Positions 26,201 to 41,200 of a DNA stretch of 64,000 bases are shown here, piece by piece. Made by a program: the position numbers and the translations under genes. How positions within the stretch are numbered: the first letter of the stretch is position 1; each line of letters opens with the position of its first letter. Under the pieces are notes generated by a model. The model did no database searches and was not told the origin of the DNA. It was given only the letters and a program-made list of their open reading frames with translations. The DNA is from Endomychus coccineus (taxonomy: Eukaryota > Arthropoda > Insecta > Coleoptera > Endomychidae), in NCBI GenBank assembly GCA_958510875.1, contig OY294067.1, positions 281,313,242-281,377,241 on the forward strand, given 5' to 3'.

Positions 26201-29200
26201 TTCTCGTCAAAGATTAAACCTCTATTTCAACCAACCTTTGGTTAAAACACATTTGTTAATTTATTCGATCTCTTGGCAATAAATTCGTCAATAATCCTGC
26301 TGCCAAATATATGACCTTCTGTATTACGTTTCTGTTATAAAATTCAGCAAATTTAATATTTGAGTTTTGATCAGTATATATGCGTCATGCCTTTGATTTG
26401 TTAAATACGTAGAAACTAGCAACACAAGGGAGTTAGGGCTTGCGGTATATAATTCATGGCTGCTATACTTCTAATTATAGATGTTCCACAACGTAACTAC
26501 GTGGAGTGTCGCGAATTCCCTAACTTCACTTTACGTTTCTTTGTATGCCGAACGAGATTACTTTCTGAATAACAGAAATACTACTACATGCGTTATAAAC
26601 ATCACATAAACAATATCTTGATATTCGTATGACTGATAATGTTATTTCTTCTGAATTAGAAGCTACCTGTGGTGGGGTATATGAAGCTTGGAATTATCAG
26701 GCATGGTTAATGACGTGTCGTGTTTAGTTGAAAACAGATCTTGGTCATTTGTATGTTAGCATGAAGAACCAAAGAAATATTTCAGCTTTTGTTTATGGAA
26801 TCGTGACCATTCCGGCATCATAAAATTATGACAATACCGGAAAAGGTAAGACATGATTTAGGAGACAACGTATTGATTCATATAACTTTGAGTAATCAGA
26901 TACATCATATAGATACAATTAGTTGGACAATAATACAATGTGTTTGCCACATACGAGGGTAATGTGGAAAGCCCCTGAAAAATAAAACATATCTTGAATA
27001 GTTGACTTTCGCGGATAGCTAATGTTGAAAATTCTTGGCTACCGGATGGATTCCGCGTCACAATAGCACGAGTTGATTACGACGTTTCGCCAACCATTAC
27101 AGGTGGCATCTTCAGGCTTGAACTGAAACTGATGATGGCGCCGCCACAATCAAAAATCCCATGTGATATTTGTGACACCCATAGAAAAACAAGCAACCTT
27201 GAAGATTTTCGTAAACATGGAAAAAAGTGAATTTCGCGTCTTGATTAAATATTATTTTTTGCGTGGAAAAAACATTACACAAACCAGAGCATCGCTTGTT
27301 AAACATTATGGGGATTCTTCACCATCGACTGGATCCATTCACAAGTGGTTTACTGAATTTGGTTGTGGTAGTACGACCACAACGGACGCTGAACGTTCTG
27401 CTCGTCCAATTGAGGGTACGACGCCAGAAATCGTCGATAAAGGTATGACATTGGACGACCGGCGAGTTAAAGTGTACGATATTGCTGAGGCTATGGGCAT
27501 TTCAATCGAACGGGTACGGAACATTTTGCATACATTTTTGAACATGAGAAAGCTATCTGCTAGATGGGTGCCGCATTTGCTCACTGTTGAATACAAGCGC
27601 GACGGTGTCACAACTTCAAAGGAGTGTTTGGCGATGTTCAAGCGCGATAAGAAGGACTTTTTGCGCCGTTTCGTGACCCTGGACGACACCAGGGACCAAA
27701 GAACAGTCGAGACAGTGGCAAATCGAAGCCAAAAACAAAGTTGGTTTATAGGCCAATGAAGTCATGGCGACAGTTTTTTGGAATGCATACGGTATCGTCC
27801 ATAACAATTAACTTGAAAATAACAAAATGAACACCGGCGTATATTATGCAGAGCTGTTGGATCGATTCGACGCCGATTTGAAGCGAAAGCGGCTGCATTT
27901 GGCAAAGAAAAAGTTCTCTTCCACCATGAAAAAGCACCGGCGCACAAACCCGCAGTTTTAATGGCAAAATTGCATGAATTGGGATACGAATTGGTTTGTT
28001 ATCCACCATATTCTCCAGATTTGGCCTCCTGTGATTTTCATCTGTTTCTAAATATGAAGAAATGGCTTGGCGGAAAGAGATTTGGCTCCAACGATGAGGT
28101 CATCGCTGAAACAAACGCCTATTTTGAAGGATTGCCGAAATCGTATAATTTGGAAGAGATTTAACAATTAGAAAAACGGTGGAAGAAGTGTATCGGGCTA
28201 CAAGCAGATTATGTTAAGAGATAAAATAAGTTTTGACGAAATAAATCATTTTTCAAGGACTTTTCACTTTGCGGTGGTACGGACATACACATAACCGGCC
28301 CTAGTCTGATGTTAAGGTTAACAGTAACGTCAATCTAGACTTGGACTAGAAATTTGAATTCAAATTTGTATTACCTTGTTGATTCATTTATTGGGAAATG
28401 TTTCTTGAATGAACGTAAGTATTCGCTTCTATACTCAACATATTCCTGACATCCTGATTAAGCCAGCATACATTGACGAAGTCTCCAAATTGACCATCAA
28501 CATTAAATGAAGCTGCTAGTAATTTCACAATCTCTATGTTAGTTTCACAGTCTTCATATATTGGAGTATCATTAAACGGAAAATTTCCTAAAATTCATAC
28601 AGGGCGATTTGCGAAAAGTGTTCGTTAAAAGTTTATGACTTTCCGAGGCGAATTGAGATTTAGGTACGTCATAAAGTAACATGAACTATCTGATAAAAAT
28701 ATTTTGAAACATACTGTACTTCCGGCTATACCGGAATTGTACTTAAATTCAACCATTTCTGAGATAATTCGAATTTTGTGTAAAAATTCAGTTTTGCACT
28801 TTCATCTTAAAACGTCTCCAATTTAATCAGATTTCATCTATTCAACCAGTTATTCGCAGGATGTTCAAACTTCAGTGAACTTTTTGGTCAATTTCAAACC
28901 TCTAAAAGTATTTTTTTTCGAATAGAATAGTACGGATGTCGTTCATTGAATATTCGACATGTTCTGTCTGTAATTTTTTACATTCACCATGTTTAATGAA
29001 TGAATTTATAATATCTTCACTTGAATATTGATTATCATTTTCCATATCATTTAACTTGATAAAATTCAATATTATACCAGCTGTAATGTCACAGTGCTCA
29101 TACAAAATTCAGAAATACCTACAGGCCGTTCTACTTACAAAACTTTTTGATGAGGTACCTTTTCCATCATGGGAGCTGGGACTGTAGGTATTCTACGGAA

Positions 29201-32200
29201 ACACAACGAATAATTTACCAACTAATATTTTATTCTATGAATTTAAGAGAATTAATTCTGATTGAGGGATTATGTCAAGAACCATTGAAAAGTTGTTGAT
29301 GAATCCTATTTGGAAACATTGTTATTAATTATGTTATTGTAAACTAAACGAAAATCTGGCTGATTATATCGAAATAAGCAACTCCAGTTAATATTTGCTG
29401 AAGAGACAAATAAACAATAAGATAACTTCTCATGAATAATCATGCAAGGCAACGTTCTTCAATCTAAAAATAACAAAACTATACACTGGCTTACTTATAT
29501 CGACACTTTGTGGGAATATTTATCGATATGTCAACGCGATTTCATGACGGCAGTTTATCATTGGAATTTGCTGTTGTACGTGATTTCTTATGCTGCATAA
29601 TTCATTTACCCTGAGTTTGAAAGTCGAGTAATCACTCGATCAGTTACTGATGGAGGAAAAAAAACATTGATGGGAATAAACGTCAGCTTCTTCATTAATT
29701 GTAAATATAACTTGATCAGAATCCTTTTTTCCCAGATCTACTATCATAAAGCTTGCAGAAGAATTAAGAGATATCCATGGAAGGAGGTTTCACACGAACG
29801 TACAAATAGATAGATCGATAGATAATCAAGGCAAGTTAAATAAAAGCTTATAATTTCAGAAACCGCTATGCCACATTGAAATTATATGTATTTCACAACT
29901 CTATGTTTTATACTGACACCTCACCTATGTTGCGGTAGTTTGGCGATCGGGGACAAGGACTGGTATGTCCAAGGGCCCCCTGGACCGACTTGCATGCGTA
30001 GGTATATTGAGTGGTATGATGTCGGCTCCAACGAGAGCCCTTGAAGCTCTCGCCGGATTACCACCTCTACACTTATATAGAAAAACTGAGACCATGAGAA
30101 TGAACCATGGTTCAAGTGCCTAGGTCACTGGACCGAAATGCATTACTCTCGTGGAGATGTGAGCGATTTTAAGTGAAGCAAGCTCTAAATGCCCCAACCT
30201 AGAAATGAAGCAAGATAGCATGATCCCAGGTACATGTCTCACTTCTCTCAAAGTCCCCATCCTGGATAGAGGAGATTGGAGTAACGAAACTCTCACCCTA
30301 GGACCACCAGGTGGTTCGTATGGTTCACAGATGGGTCCAAGGCTGGTCAGGCTTATGGGGCGGGAGTGTACCTAAAAAGGCCAAAGATCACTATCTCAGT
30401 GACATGAAAAACCTGCAAAAAGACTATGTAAATAGGCGCATATATATTTGCACAGGCAGCCGGTCGGCTCTGGGAGCCCTCAAATCATATCAAGGCTTGT
30501 CAAAGAATGCAGGGATACACTGGCTGAACTAGCTAGGAGAAATAAAGTTCAACTCATCTGGGTCCCTGGACGCAGTGGAATTCAAGAAAATGAAATAGCT
30601 GACTCCCTGGCCGGGCGAGGGTCGTCCGGTGCCCCTTACGCACCGGACCCAATGGTGGCTTTATCAAATTGCAGGGGGGTCTCGCCCTTCTGGACCAACT
30701 TAACAAAGAGTGGTCTGAACTGTGGCGAGAATCACTACGTATGGGGCAGATCATTCTCTTCATCAAAGAGCCTGTGCCTAGGCTCTCAAAGTAACTCCTT
30801 TCTCGGAACAGAAGGGACATCAGAGTGATGACTAGAATCCTAACTAGTCACTGTCGTCTTAAGAAACACCTTCATACTATGGGCATCGCAGATGATCTTA
30901 TATGTAGGAAATGCAGAGAGGCGGAGTGTTGGCAATATTTTGGGTTTCTGGCAGGCCACAAACCTGCTAGAATAGAATAGCCTCCCTTTAAATGATGATG
31001 ATGATACTGACACCGCTGTCAGGTTGAATCCAAGATTCTCATTGTAAAAATAAATTTCGGACACTTCTGCAGGTTAAATATATACATGAGAAATATATTT
31101 ATAATCAGAAAAACGTTACGGTTCAATAAAATACCATAATTTTATTTGAAAAAATGAAGATGGATGTCAGGTATACCACTCCAAACGGGGCTATTGCACC
31201 CCAAAACAATACAGTTTCTATTGTCATCACTTTTAAGCGATTTTCAAATTGATACGACCAATAGGAATGACACAATCGTCTCTATGGTGAGTTAGACACG
31301 GAAATATACTATATACTGCGTATAGTGAGGAAAGTTAAAAACAACAAAACCTGCATGATTTTATCCCAGATCCTGCGGTTCTTCCGCATAGTGGTAAAAA
31401 GGTAAAAAGCAGTTGAAAATTGATTTGGGTATTCGATTTATGGTGGATGAAAAGACATGACCATTATGGTCTACTGGGGGGTTATCATACTTCTATTTTT
31501 ATTCACGACTGGGGAGACTAACATGTAAACAATAATAAAAATGCCCAATTTGACTTAAGGGATATTCAATATTCATTAGCATTTTGGGAGCAACAGATTG
31601 TGCGCTACAAATCTGTAAATGGTGATTTAAAACCGGTACAAAACACGATGTATACGAACGAGCGAGAAATGCATTACAAATTACAACAATATTCGTTCAG
31701 ATAGAATGTATATCATATGTCAATACACTAATACATAACAGTAACAGTAGAATGAATGGTTAAGACTGAACCAATTAAATAATCCATGCAAAATAAAAAC
31801 ATACGTTATGCTTCGCAGAGTATGATCTAATCACGTAACTGCTACAATGGAACGTTGGAGAATATATTGAATTCAATTAAGAATTATTTAATTGCATCAC
31901 CGTACATATTAAATATTGTACCATTTATACACTTTGCAGATATAACTTATTTTAAAACCCACTGGTGGCCTTCTAGATAACTCACTGGCATACAGTTTAC
32001 AGTCAATCTCAAATACCCACGATCTATTCATTATTTATAAATCAACTTAAATAGAAACATTCAGGCTCAGGCTCTATTTCGCAATGAATCGGGACAAAAT
32101 CACTGTATTAAATCTTTACAACTAAGCATCTGGATTATTTATCATCAAGCAGTTTGTTAAAAGATTGACAAAAGAAGTGCTGATAGAGCTGAGAAAACTA

Positions 32201-35200
32201 GTTTCTATGTTCTGATTTCTCAAACGACAAAGTGAACATAGGTATTAAGTAAAGCTCAAGGAGTAGTTGTTGGGGATGACCCATCACAATATAAGCAAAA
32301 AAAACCTCAGGGAGGCATCACACTTCGATGGAAAGACTGTGAATATAGAACACACATTGCTCATGACACGTGCAAGTTATTCGTGTTTACACAGAACTTC
32401 CAAACTCACCTTGGACACATTGAAGAGTGGAGCGATCTGTTGGTATACCAATGGATAACAGCAGAAGGTACGGGGGGTCGGAGTCTTTCTACCCAGAATC
32501 AATACACCAGTATTTTCCGAGCAGAAGTCCAAGTGATAGAGAGTAGTGCATAACTCAATATAGACTGAAAAGAACGACATAACCATCATGTCTGATAGTC
32601 AATCCGCCATAAAACCATTAGCTCTAGCAGGGTTCTTAACTGCAAGGGAACTGAACCGTCTCTGATATAACTCCGGTATAGAAACACACACTATACAGGA
32701 AATTCTTAGAGCATAAGATGAAGAACTCAATACTATACCCTGTAGTTTACTTCTGAGACATAGTATTCATAGAAAGTACAATATGATCTTAGATAAATTT
32801 AAGAAGAAGGGAGTCTTTGAAAGCATAAAAAGAAGCAAATATAACCTAGATTAGAGATTAGATTGGGGGTGTCAGGTATACTGCTTCCTTAAATAACTAT
32901 TGTATCCCCCTTTACAGTACACCGGCTTTCTTAGTTAGGATAGCAAAAGTTTTTCCCGGTGCGATGGTTGTGTATATCCGGTTCGATGGATGTGCATCCT
33001 GAAGAGTCTGCTTCTGCGGAGCAGGGTAGCTTGGCAGTCGGTTAGTAGATGTATCGGTGTGTTTTCTGCTTTTGGGCAGAATCTACCCATTCATGAGTTT
33101 GCAGTGCCCTGCCATGAATCCTGTCATGATTCTCGAGTTGTTCCTGCTTAGCCTTATACTTTCCAAAACGTTCTTTTTCCTAAATTTATGTCGGAAGGTT
33201 TTGAATTGTCTGTGTCCCGGAATCCTTCTGTTTTGATAATTTCTTTTATAGTTTGCATGCCTATAAAAAGAGCTCCGGTTCTATAAGAGGCGCTTCAGTT
33301 CATTTGCGTGCATTTGTGCTTGTTAATTTTCCTCGATTCATGTATGTCCTGGAACTCAGTGGTAGGTGATTCTGCTCTGCTCTCCTAAGGTGTTCAACTT
33401 AGTTTCGCAGTGGAGAACCATTTTTGAGCTCGGAGCTTTTATAGCTGCATGACTATTGGACATGGTGGCTGTATCCTTTGTCAATATTGAGCTGTGCACA
33501 TCTCTCAATTGCATGGACTTCCGCTAGAAAGATACTGGTGTATTTACCCATGGGTTCGGAGTATTTGGTTTTTGGCCGAAAGACTCCTGCCCTCGAACTT
33601 CTGCAGTTCTTGATCCATCGGTATACCAATAGATTGCTCTTTTCCTAACAGGGTGAGTGTTCCCCAGTCTTCAACTCCTCTTTATTTCCAAGGTAGGTTT
33701 GGAAGTTCGGTATAAACACGAACACCTTGCCTATGTTATCTTTTGGTGTATCTTCTTCAGAGAGATAATATTCTTCCACCGATTATTCTTTGCGTATATT
33801 AAGAATAGTATTTTTCGCTACCCTACGTGTGGCTATATGGAGGGAGGGGGGTGTTAGTCCCGGTATTTTCTCCATACTAGCCGTAGGGCAAGACCTTGGA
33901 GACCTTTATGCATGCGATCCTTTGGGTCTTACTTAATTCCCTTTTGATATGATCATGGTGTACATCCAGAGCAGTATTTTGGGTGAACAACGCCATGTTT
34001 TACCTACAATCCTTCTGCATACCATTAAGGCACGTGTCGCCTTCTTATTTGTATTCTTCAGGTGCTGGCTGAAGGTGGAGTCTTGTCTAGTGTAATGCCT
34101 AGATACTTTACCTCATCTTTCAGCTTAAGATTTGTCCTATTAAATATAGCCTAAGAATCATGATCTGCAAAGAAGCGGAAAAACACCGATACATTTTCCC
34201 ACTAACTTAGGAGCTACACTCCTCCGCAGAAGTCGATACTTTGGAACACCATTGAATCTGAGAAATCATTTTAAAAGATCTGAAGCTCAACGACGTACTA
34301 ATATGAAACAGTACCGAGAGGGGCATTCAATAGTTATTTGAAGACGCGCTATATTTTTGACCAAATTTTAATTTTGTTTTATATCCGCATATATCCCACA
34401 TCGCATACCTTATCCACTAAAAAGTCGTTAGTACTTTAATAGTATTTTTAGTGTCAATAGTGACCTAATTATTTCCGAAATATCATTCTCATAAATATCT
34501 TAACCTATTTAGTGCAAATAGTAGTACGCCGTCAATGAAAAGTGGAAGTGTAATACTTGTGTTTCAATCTGTACAACATGATAACGGGTATTAGGACCGT
34601 TATGAATAAAATTAAATAATGGATAAAACAAATGTTATGTTGTCACGTTATAAGTGACTATTGCTTAGAGATACTCGAGACAAATTGATCAAGTTTTGAC
34701 CTTGCGTTTTCAATTGTTTCAAATACTAGTAGGACTCTTTAATAGAAATCGAATTAACGCTCTCTGGATGTTGATAGAATCATCGAAAACATAAAGAGTC
34801 ATTCTAGAACATGAGATTCATTTTCTAGTTTCATATCATTAATACATTTAAAAACTTTCGTTCTATGGAGGATAAGTGTAATAATAACAGTTGAACGTGA
34901 CTGCAATCATTAATTACAGTAACTCTCATAATTTCACGAGCGAGACACTCCTGTAGTTGATTATAACTTCATTAAAATCTTAAATTCATGGTGACTCAAT
35001 TCAGTTACATACTACTAATAGATCCTAACGTAGAAACTGTGAAACTAATCATCAAACAATTTCTTCCCAGGCTAATAGCTCTATGAATATTGAAGAATAT
35101 ATTCCTGAACGATGAAAAATATTACAAATATCCATGTCAAAACTCTATGGCAACCCTAGTTTCCATCCTGTTATAGTCCAACGTATCATATATAATGATA

Positions 35201-38200
35201 GTGCTTTGAATGAATATCATCGGTCTCGTTCGGTTCATTGTTGGCTATTTATCAGGTAGATAATACTATATTTAATACGTTTGGTCATAAAAGAATGGAA
35301 TTACCGCAGAGTATAAGACGACCCGGTAGTTCGGATTGGTATCAGATGTTTGATTTGAATCCTTTTCACGTGATCTTAATTTCACCTGATGAATACTTTT
35401 AGTTTGCTCCATTCATAAAAGTGTTATTCATAATTCAGGGAGGTAGTTGAACAGTGAGAGTCAGATGTCTATTAGCATAATTTGATTAATGCCAACCAAC
35501 CATTAATATCAAAGTACTGTATATTGTCAAAAATGAAAGCGTTCACAATTGAACAACAAACACTTCGTAAAGACTGAATCAGTTATTACAGGATGGTACA
35601 GAATTTCCTTAGACCTCAATTTGAACCGGGAAATTATTGGTTTCAAGAAGGCTTTACCAATCATATGGCAAGGATTTCCATGGAAGTACTCTTTTCCCCC
35701 AAAGATTAATTTCATTTGCCTTGGCCGGCGAGATTAACGGATCTTACCATACCAGATACCAGATTTTCTTCTACGGGATGGGCTGGTTATGAATAAACCT
35801 GTTACTGTTAATGGTCTCAAGAGAAATATGCAGGAAGCAAATCGAATAATACTAGAGTAAATATTGTAAAATGCAATGAATAACTTTTTGGGCAGTTCAA
35901 GAACGCATTACGGAAGAATGACATATGCCAACACCTACTTACTGTATTAATTTTTTGGTGAAACTTGAAAATATCGTCTCATGTATGGGACAGATCAAGA
36001 CAAATAACATAAAATTTTGAAATATAATTAAGTAATATTTTTTTTTTGCAATTTTAGTATTACGAGTCAAGGTGAAAAGTCCCTAAAAAATAAAACAGAT
36101 GGCGCCACAATCGAAAATCCCATGTGACATTTGTGATGTACCATCATTAACTAGAACGTATTAAAATTGTCAGACTAATACGTTCAGATCTGTTTGACAC
36201 CCATCAATAGCAAACAACCTTCCAGATTTTTGTAAATATGGAAAAAAGTGAATTTCTCGTCTTGATTAAACATTATTTCTTGGGTGGAAAAAACATTACG
36301 CACACCAAAGCATCGCTTATTAAACCTTACGAGTACTCTTCACCATCGATTGGATCGATTCACAAGTGGTTTACTGTTTTCGTTGTGGTAGTATGACCAC
36401 AAAAGACCCCGAACGTTCTGGCCGTCCAATTGAGGTTAGATCACCAGAAATTGTCGATAAAATCCATGGTATAATATTGGACGATCGGCGAATTAAAGTG
36501 CACGAGATCGCTGAGACTATGGGCATTTCATCCGATCGGGTACGGAACATTTTGCATACATTTTTGAATAAGAGAAAGCTATCTGCTAGATGGGTGCCGT
36601 ATTTGCTCCCTATTGACAACAAGCGTGACCATGTGAGAACTTCAGAGGAGTGTTTGGCGATGTCCAAGCGCGATAAGAAGGACCTTTTGCCGTGTTTCGT
36701 AACCGTGGACGAAACATGGATCCGTTACAATACACCAGAGATCAAAGAACAGTCGAAACAATGGACTTGTCTTGGCGAATCGAAGCCGAAAAAGGCCAAA
36801 GTGGGTTTATGGGCCAACAAAGTAATGGCGACAGTTTTTTGGGATGCACACGGTATCATCCGTATCTATTACATTGGAAAGGGCAAAACGATCACCGGCG
36901 TTTTCATGCAAAGCTGTTGGATCGATTCGATGTCGATTTAAAGAGAAAGCGGCCGCATACTTCCACCAGGACAATCCAACGGCGTATAGGTCCGCAGTCG
37001 CAATGGTATAATTGCATGAATTGCGCTACGAATTGTATCTGGCTACAAGGAGATTAAATTGAGAAACAAAATAAGTTTTGACCAAATAAATCATTTCTTG
37101 TTTCATTTTTCAGGAACTTTTCACCTTGCCCTCGTACATATTGTTCTATACATTAGAACGAAAACTGAGCCTTCAGCTTCTATGTATAAAAGCTTTCTTA
37201 AACGCCATTGAAAGAAAAACTATCTTCCTAACAAAAAAGTTAGTGACGCATTTGTCAAACAAAGAAGGATATGGGTCTGGCATTTAATTTCTAACCGGAA
37301 ACAAATCCGCCTTGAGTTTATTTAATCAACAACCCCTTAATCTATTGAACCTACACAACTGCTTCTCACACGGTCTGAATGATTATTTACACCATTAAAT
37401 ATTCCGTTTGTTGTTCCCTTAGTATGATCATTTTTATCGTCAAATTGCCTCATGACATCATCGTCAAGAGCCAATCGTATTAGAATGAACGCTCGAAGGC
37501 TATAAAGATGTATTACGAGGACGGAACGGCGGCAATTAAAAGAGGAAGTTTGCATTGTTTCCGGTCCATCGGGTTGGGTTAACTAAACAGATATATAGAG
37601 GGTTATTGAACTGGAATGTAGAAGCTTTAAAACTATTTACCGGTAAGAATAAAATAGATGCTTTTAATGCTGCGTATCTTTATTACGATCAATTAATTGT
37701 AAATGTGAAAGGTTAACTCAGTTGCAGGTCGTGATCTTCATGCCACGTCATTTCTCCAGGCTCTGAGTTATGAATGAGATAAAATAAGACATTTTGTATT
37801 GGTGAAATACTAGTGTGTATTGCCTTTGAAATTAATTGAACACCAGTAATTCTGTAGATTATTTGCTTAGGTTCAATTCTGTCTCTGTTAGGTATGTTGT
37901 TGTTCAATAGAAAATGATGATTGACAGTCGAAGAGACGGGCTTCCGATATAACTTCTCGGTTGATCTATTTTTTTTAAGATGATCAATTATTCCATTATG
38001 GCCTCTTGGGAACGGAAACATTACTTCCCCGTATGGCGTGTATCGTTTCTTCTAAAAATGATACTACCAATGAATGACAACTTGAAATAAGGAAGCATAT
38101 CTCCATTTAACATTTCACTAGTATAAAGTTGTTCCTATAATCAAGGCAGCATAGTGAACTACATTGAATTGCGAATGGTATCCTCAATGTATCATTTTTT

Positions 38201-41200
38201 TTTATATACTTTGACTACACGCGAAGGAAACACCTATAATGTTCGAAGAAGGAGCTGCTGGGACGTAAAGTAGCTCTTGGCCCGGAATAGAAAACCAAGC
38301 GATGGACCTCACATGAACGTCCCATAAGAGGGTGGTGTTGGTGGTGATCCGGGCATGGTTATGGAAGACTTCATAGGAATAGTTGTACCTGACATCATCA
38401 TATCATACATTAGTATCGAGCTTGTATTCCAAAAAATACAAAAACGGCATGGAGGCAATATGCAACCGATAGAATGGTGTTTGAAAAAACTCATTGCATA
38501 AAAATAACCGACGATTTTTATTCCCATTACGAAAGTTTCGGTGTAATTTTCAGTTCATGCACCACGTCACTCGTCCACCTGCGAAAATATGGTTCCAATA
38601 TCCTTTTTTTCATCCACATGGATACAATTATTTCAAGAACAATCCTCATAGAATGGACTTTACAATCTCAACGACCACAGAAAATAAATGAGTGGATGAG
38701 AATTATTAGCCATAATAAGGCAGTGAGCGACTAACATTCATTTGATCTTTTTACAGAAAATTTTGGATTGAAACTCAATCTAAAAAAGATCCAAATATCA
38801 AGAGGACGTAGAAGGGTGTTGAGAAACTTGAACGATTGTATTTTAAATCCAATTATTTGGAGCTGCTGCATCGAAAATCTGAATCGCTATAATTATTCCC
38901 AACCTCCTCCCGGTGGAGGCAGCAGCGTAACAATAAGAATAATTCTACAATAAACGTCGCTACGTTAAAATTCATTCTGCACTTCACCGATTTAAATAGG
39001 CATGAATATAATAGAATAATTTATTCATGCTAAATACCAAGTCTTGGCTTACTTACATTCGTCAAGATAAAAGAAAGAAAAAATAAATTAATTCAAATTA
39101 TGATACAACAAAGAAGAATGAAAACTATCATATCAGAACTGAAAATCTAAAAATTCCTTAACGTATAAGAACAATGTTCAGTAAGAAAATTTTTAATAAC
39201 CCTCGAGAAATTGTCGAGTGGGAGCTCTCTAAGCAGTAGTGGTAGTTAATTGAAAAAAGTTGGACCCCAGTAATTAACGCTATTTCTGCTACGTTTTATG
39301 CGGTGATCTCTAACGTTGACACAGTGCATATCACATCGAGTTGAGTATTCGTTACCATTACCATGTATTTTAACATATATTAGACAATGCTGAATGTAAA
39401 TGCAAGGGAGAGACATAACTTTTAGGTCCTTAAAGGCATGCTTACAGTCTTGTCGGTAAGGCAGGTTTTTTATAATCCTAATTGCATTACGCTGAATCTT
39501 GAAAACATGAGATCCCAGACTAAAATGTCATGACTAATTTTCGAGTGTATTAGTGTATTACACCGAAATAAGTTGTGAGGATTAAATTAACAGATACAAA
39601 TTGGTTTAAGTTTCTTAGCACGTAAATTCCTTTAGCAACTGATGAAGCAACTTGATGATAATGTTTCCTTCAAGTTAATCCTTTATCTAATAGTAATCCA
39701 AGAAATGATATAAATTCACAATTGTTACAGTCCGATATTTGTCTTAAAGAAAAATAGAAGGTCACAGTTCATTATTAATATTTAACTTATTATGTGTAAA
39801 CCAGTTAAGCAAATCAGTTCGACTCTCCATGAGTGAATTGTGTAAGTCAACTAAGTCTGTATTAACCCTTGATGCGGTTGTATCATCTGCATATAAGATT
39901 ACTTTGCCTACAATAACTTGTAACGGTAAATCATTAATGTATATGAAAAATAGTAGTAGGTCCAAGTATGGAGCTTTGAGGTACCCCTAAGGTAACCGGC
40001 AACATAGACGAGTTGATAGAATGCATATAGACAACTTGCGTTCTACCAGAAAAATAAGACCGTATCAAAGTTTGTTTCATAAAATGTATAACTCTTCAAT
40101 TCAGACATCAGAATCAGTTGAAACACAATCAAATGCTTTTGAGAGGTCAGAAAATTGAGCCGAAATGCTCATGGACGAGGTTTACTAAAATGGTTAATTT
40201 CTCATTTTTTTATGTACAATCTCAGCCTTTCATTCGAAGCTATTGTTTTATTGATCCCTCGTTCATGAGGGGAAGTAGTAAAACATCAACACGTGAAAAA
40301 AGATAATGTTTTGTGATTTATGGGTTCACATTATTATCTCAAGTGAACAACTGTTCAAATAAAAAAGGGTTGAATTAATTTTCGTCTAATTTACATTCTA
40401 CATTGATTTATTAGTTCCTAAATTACTGAATATCTATTAGCATTCATCACTTCACGGCACTACTACGAGTTCAAATTACAATCAAGTAGTAGATAGATTT
40501 ATTCCATCACTAAAATAAAGGTTCTCTCTAATGTCAAAACATAAATATTCAACATAAGATGTTTTAACTCGACACCAATGAGTTAATACAGTTTTAGTTG
40601 GAATTTGAATTGTCCACAATGATGACACATATTGCAATATTTATTATTGATACTATTGTGAAAGTTTACAGGTTCAATTATGTCCAAAGTTTGATATACG
40701 GAGAAATATAGAAAAAAGGAACGAATAATAGTCATTGTGTGCTATAGTGTCATTATCAGAGAATTCTAAACAAACCATTGCTAATAATGACAATATTGAT
40801 GACACATAGCATGAGTTTTCTTCAAGGTACTTTCTGTTTGTTTTACGGCAATCGCTACTTTCGTCGTTGTAATAACTTTTCGTCGTATATAAGAATGTAC
40901 AAAGCCCATCATCAGACCTTAGTACGTACTCTAGTCACTTGTTTCGGTGTGCGGGAAGTAGGTAAATTATATGATACCTTATTCCCTGCAGTTTGACACG
41001 CAAGAAATATAATACTTAGTTTGCATAATTGATACTACTAAGGATACATAAAACTTTCTTTTCGAATTAAGTTTAATTGTTTTCATTAATATTATAGTTC
41101 GACCAGGATTTTTCTATGTAATGATAAAAACAGGGGCTGTTGAAATTGCATTACGAGTATCTGAGAAAATGTATAGAGATTGAAGAACGCTCATTCGAAA

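Larger units (their letters stand above)
26952..28280 (+). pseudogene. Mariner copy 3, best-preserved N-terminus, with an insertion
   Basis: Terminal repeats lie at 26952 and 28280. The transposase starts at 27217 with MEKSEFRVLIKYYFLRGKNI, the irritans-type start. It reads through RSARPIEGTTPEIVD and the HTH SIERVRNILHTFLNMRKLSA to VTLDDT. About ten residues around the first catalytic Asp (DETWIHHNTPE in relatives) are damaged, and the frame shifts. The C-terminal part at 27961-28164 still shows YSPDLASCDFHLF (third Asp) and the KRFGSNDEVIAETNAYFEG block. About 140 bases of PLE-like sequence interrupt the 5' UTR at 26990-27133. Confidence 0.9.

Noticed and set aside
27339..27689. 116-codon minus-strand frame opposite mariner copy 3
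   Set aside because: Shadow of the mariner transposase on the other strand.
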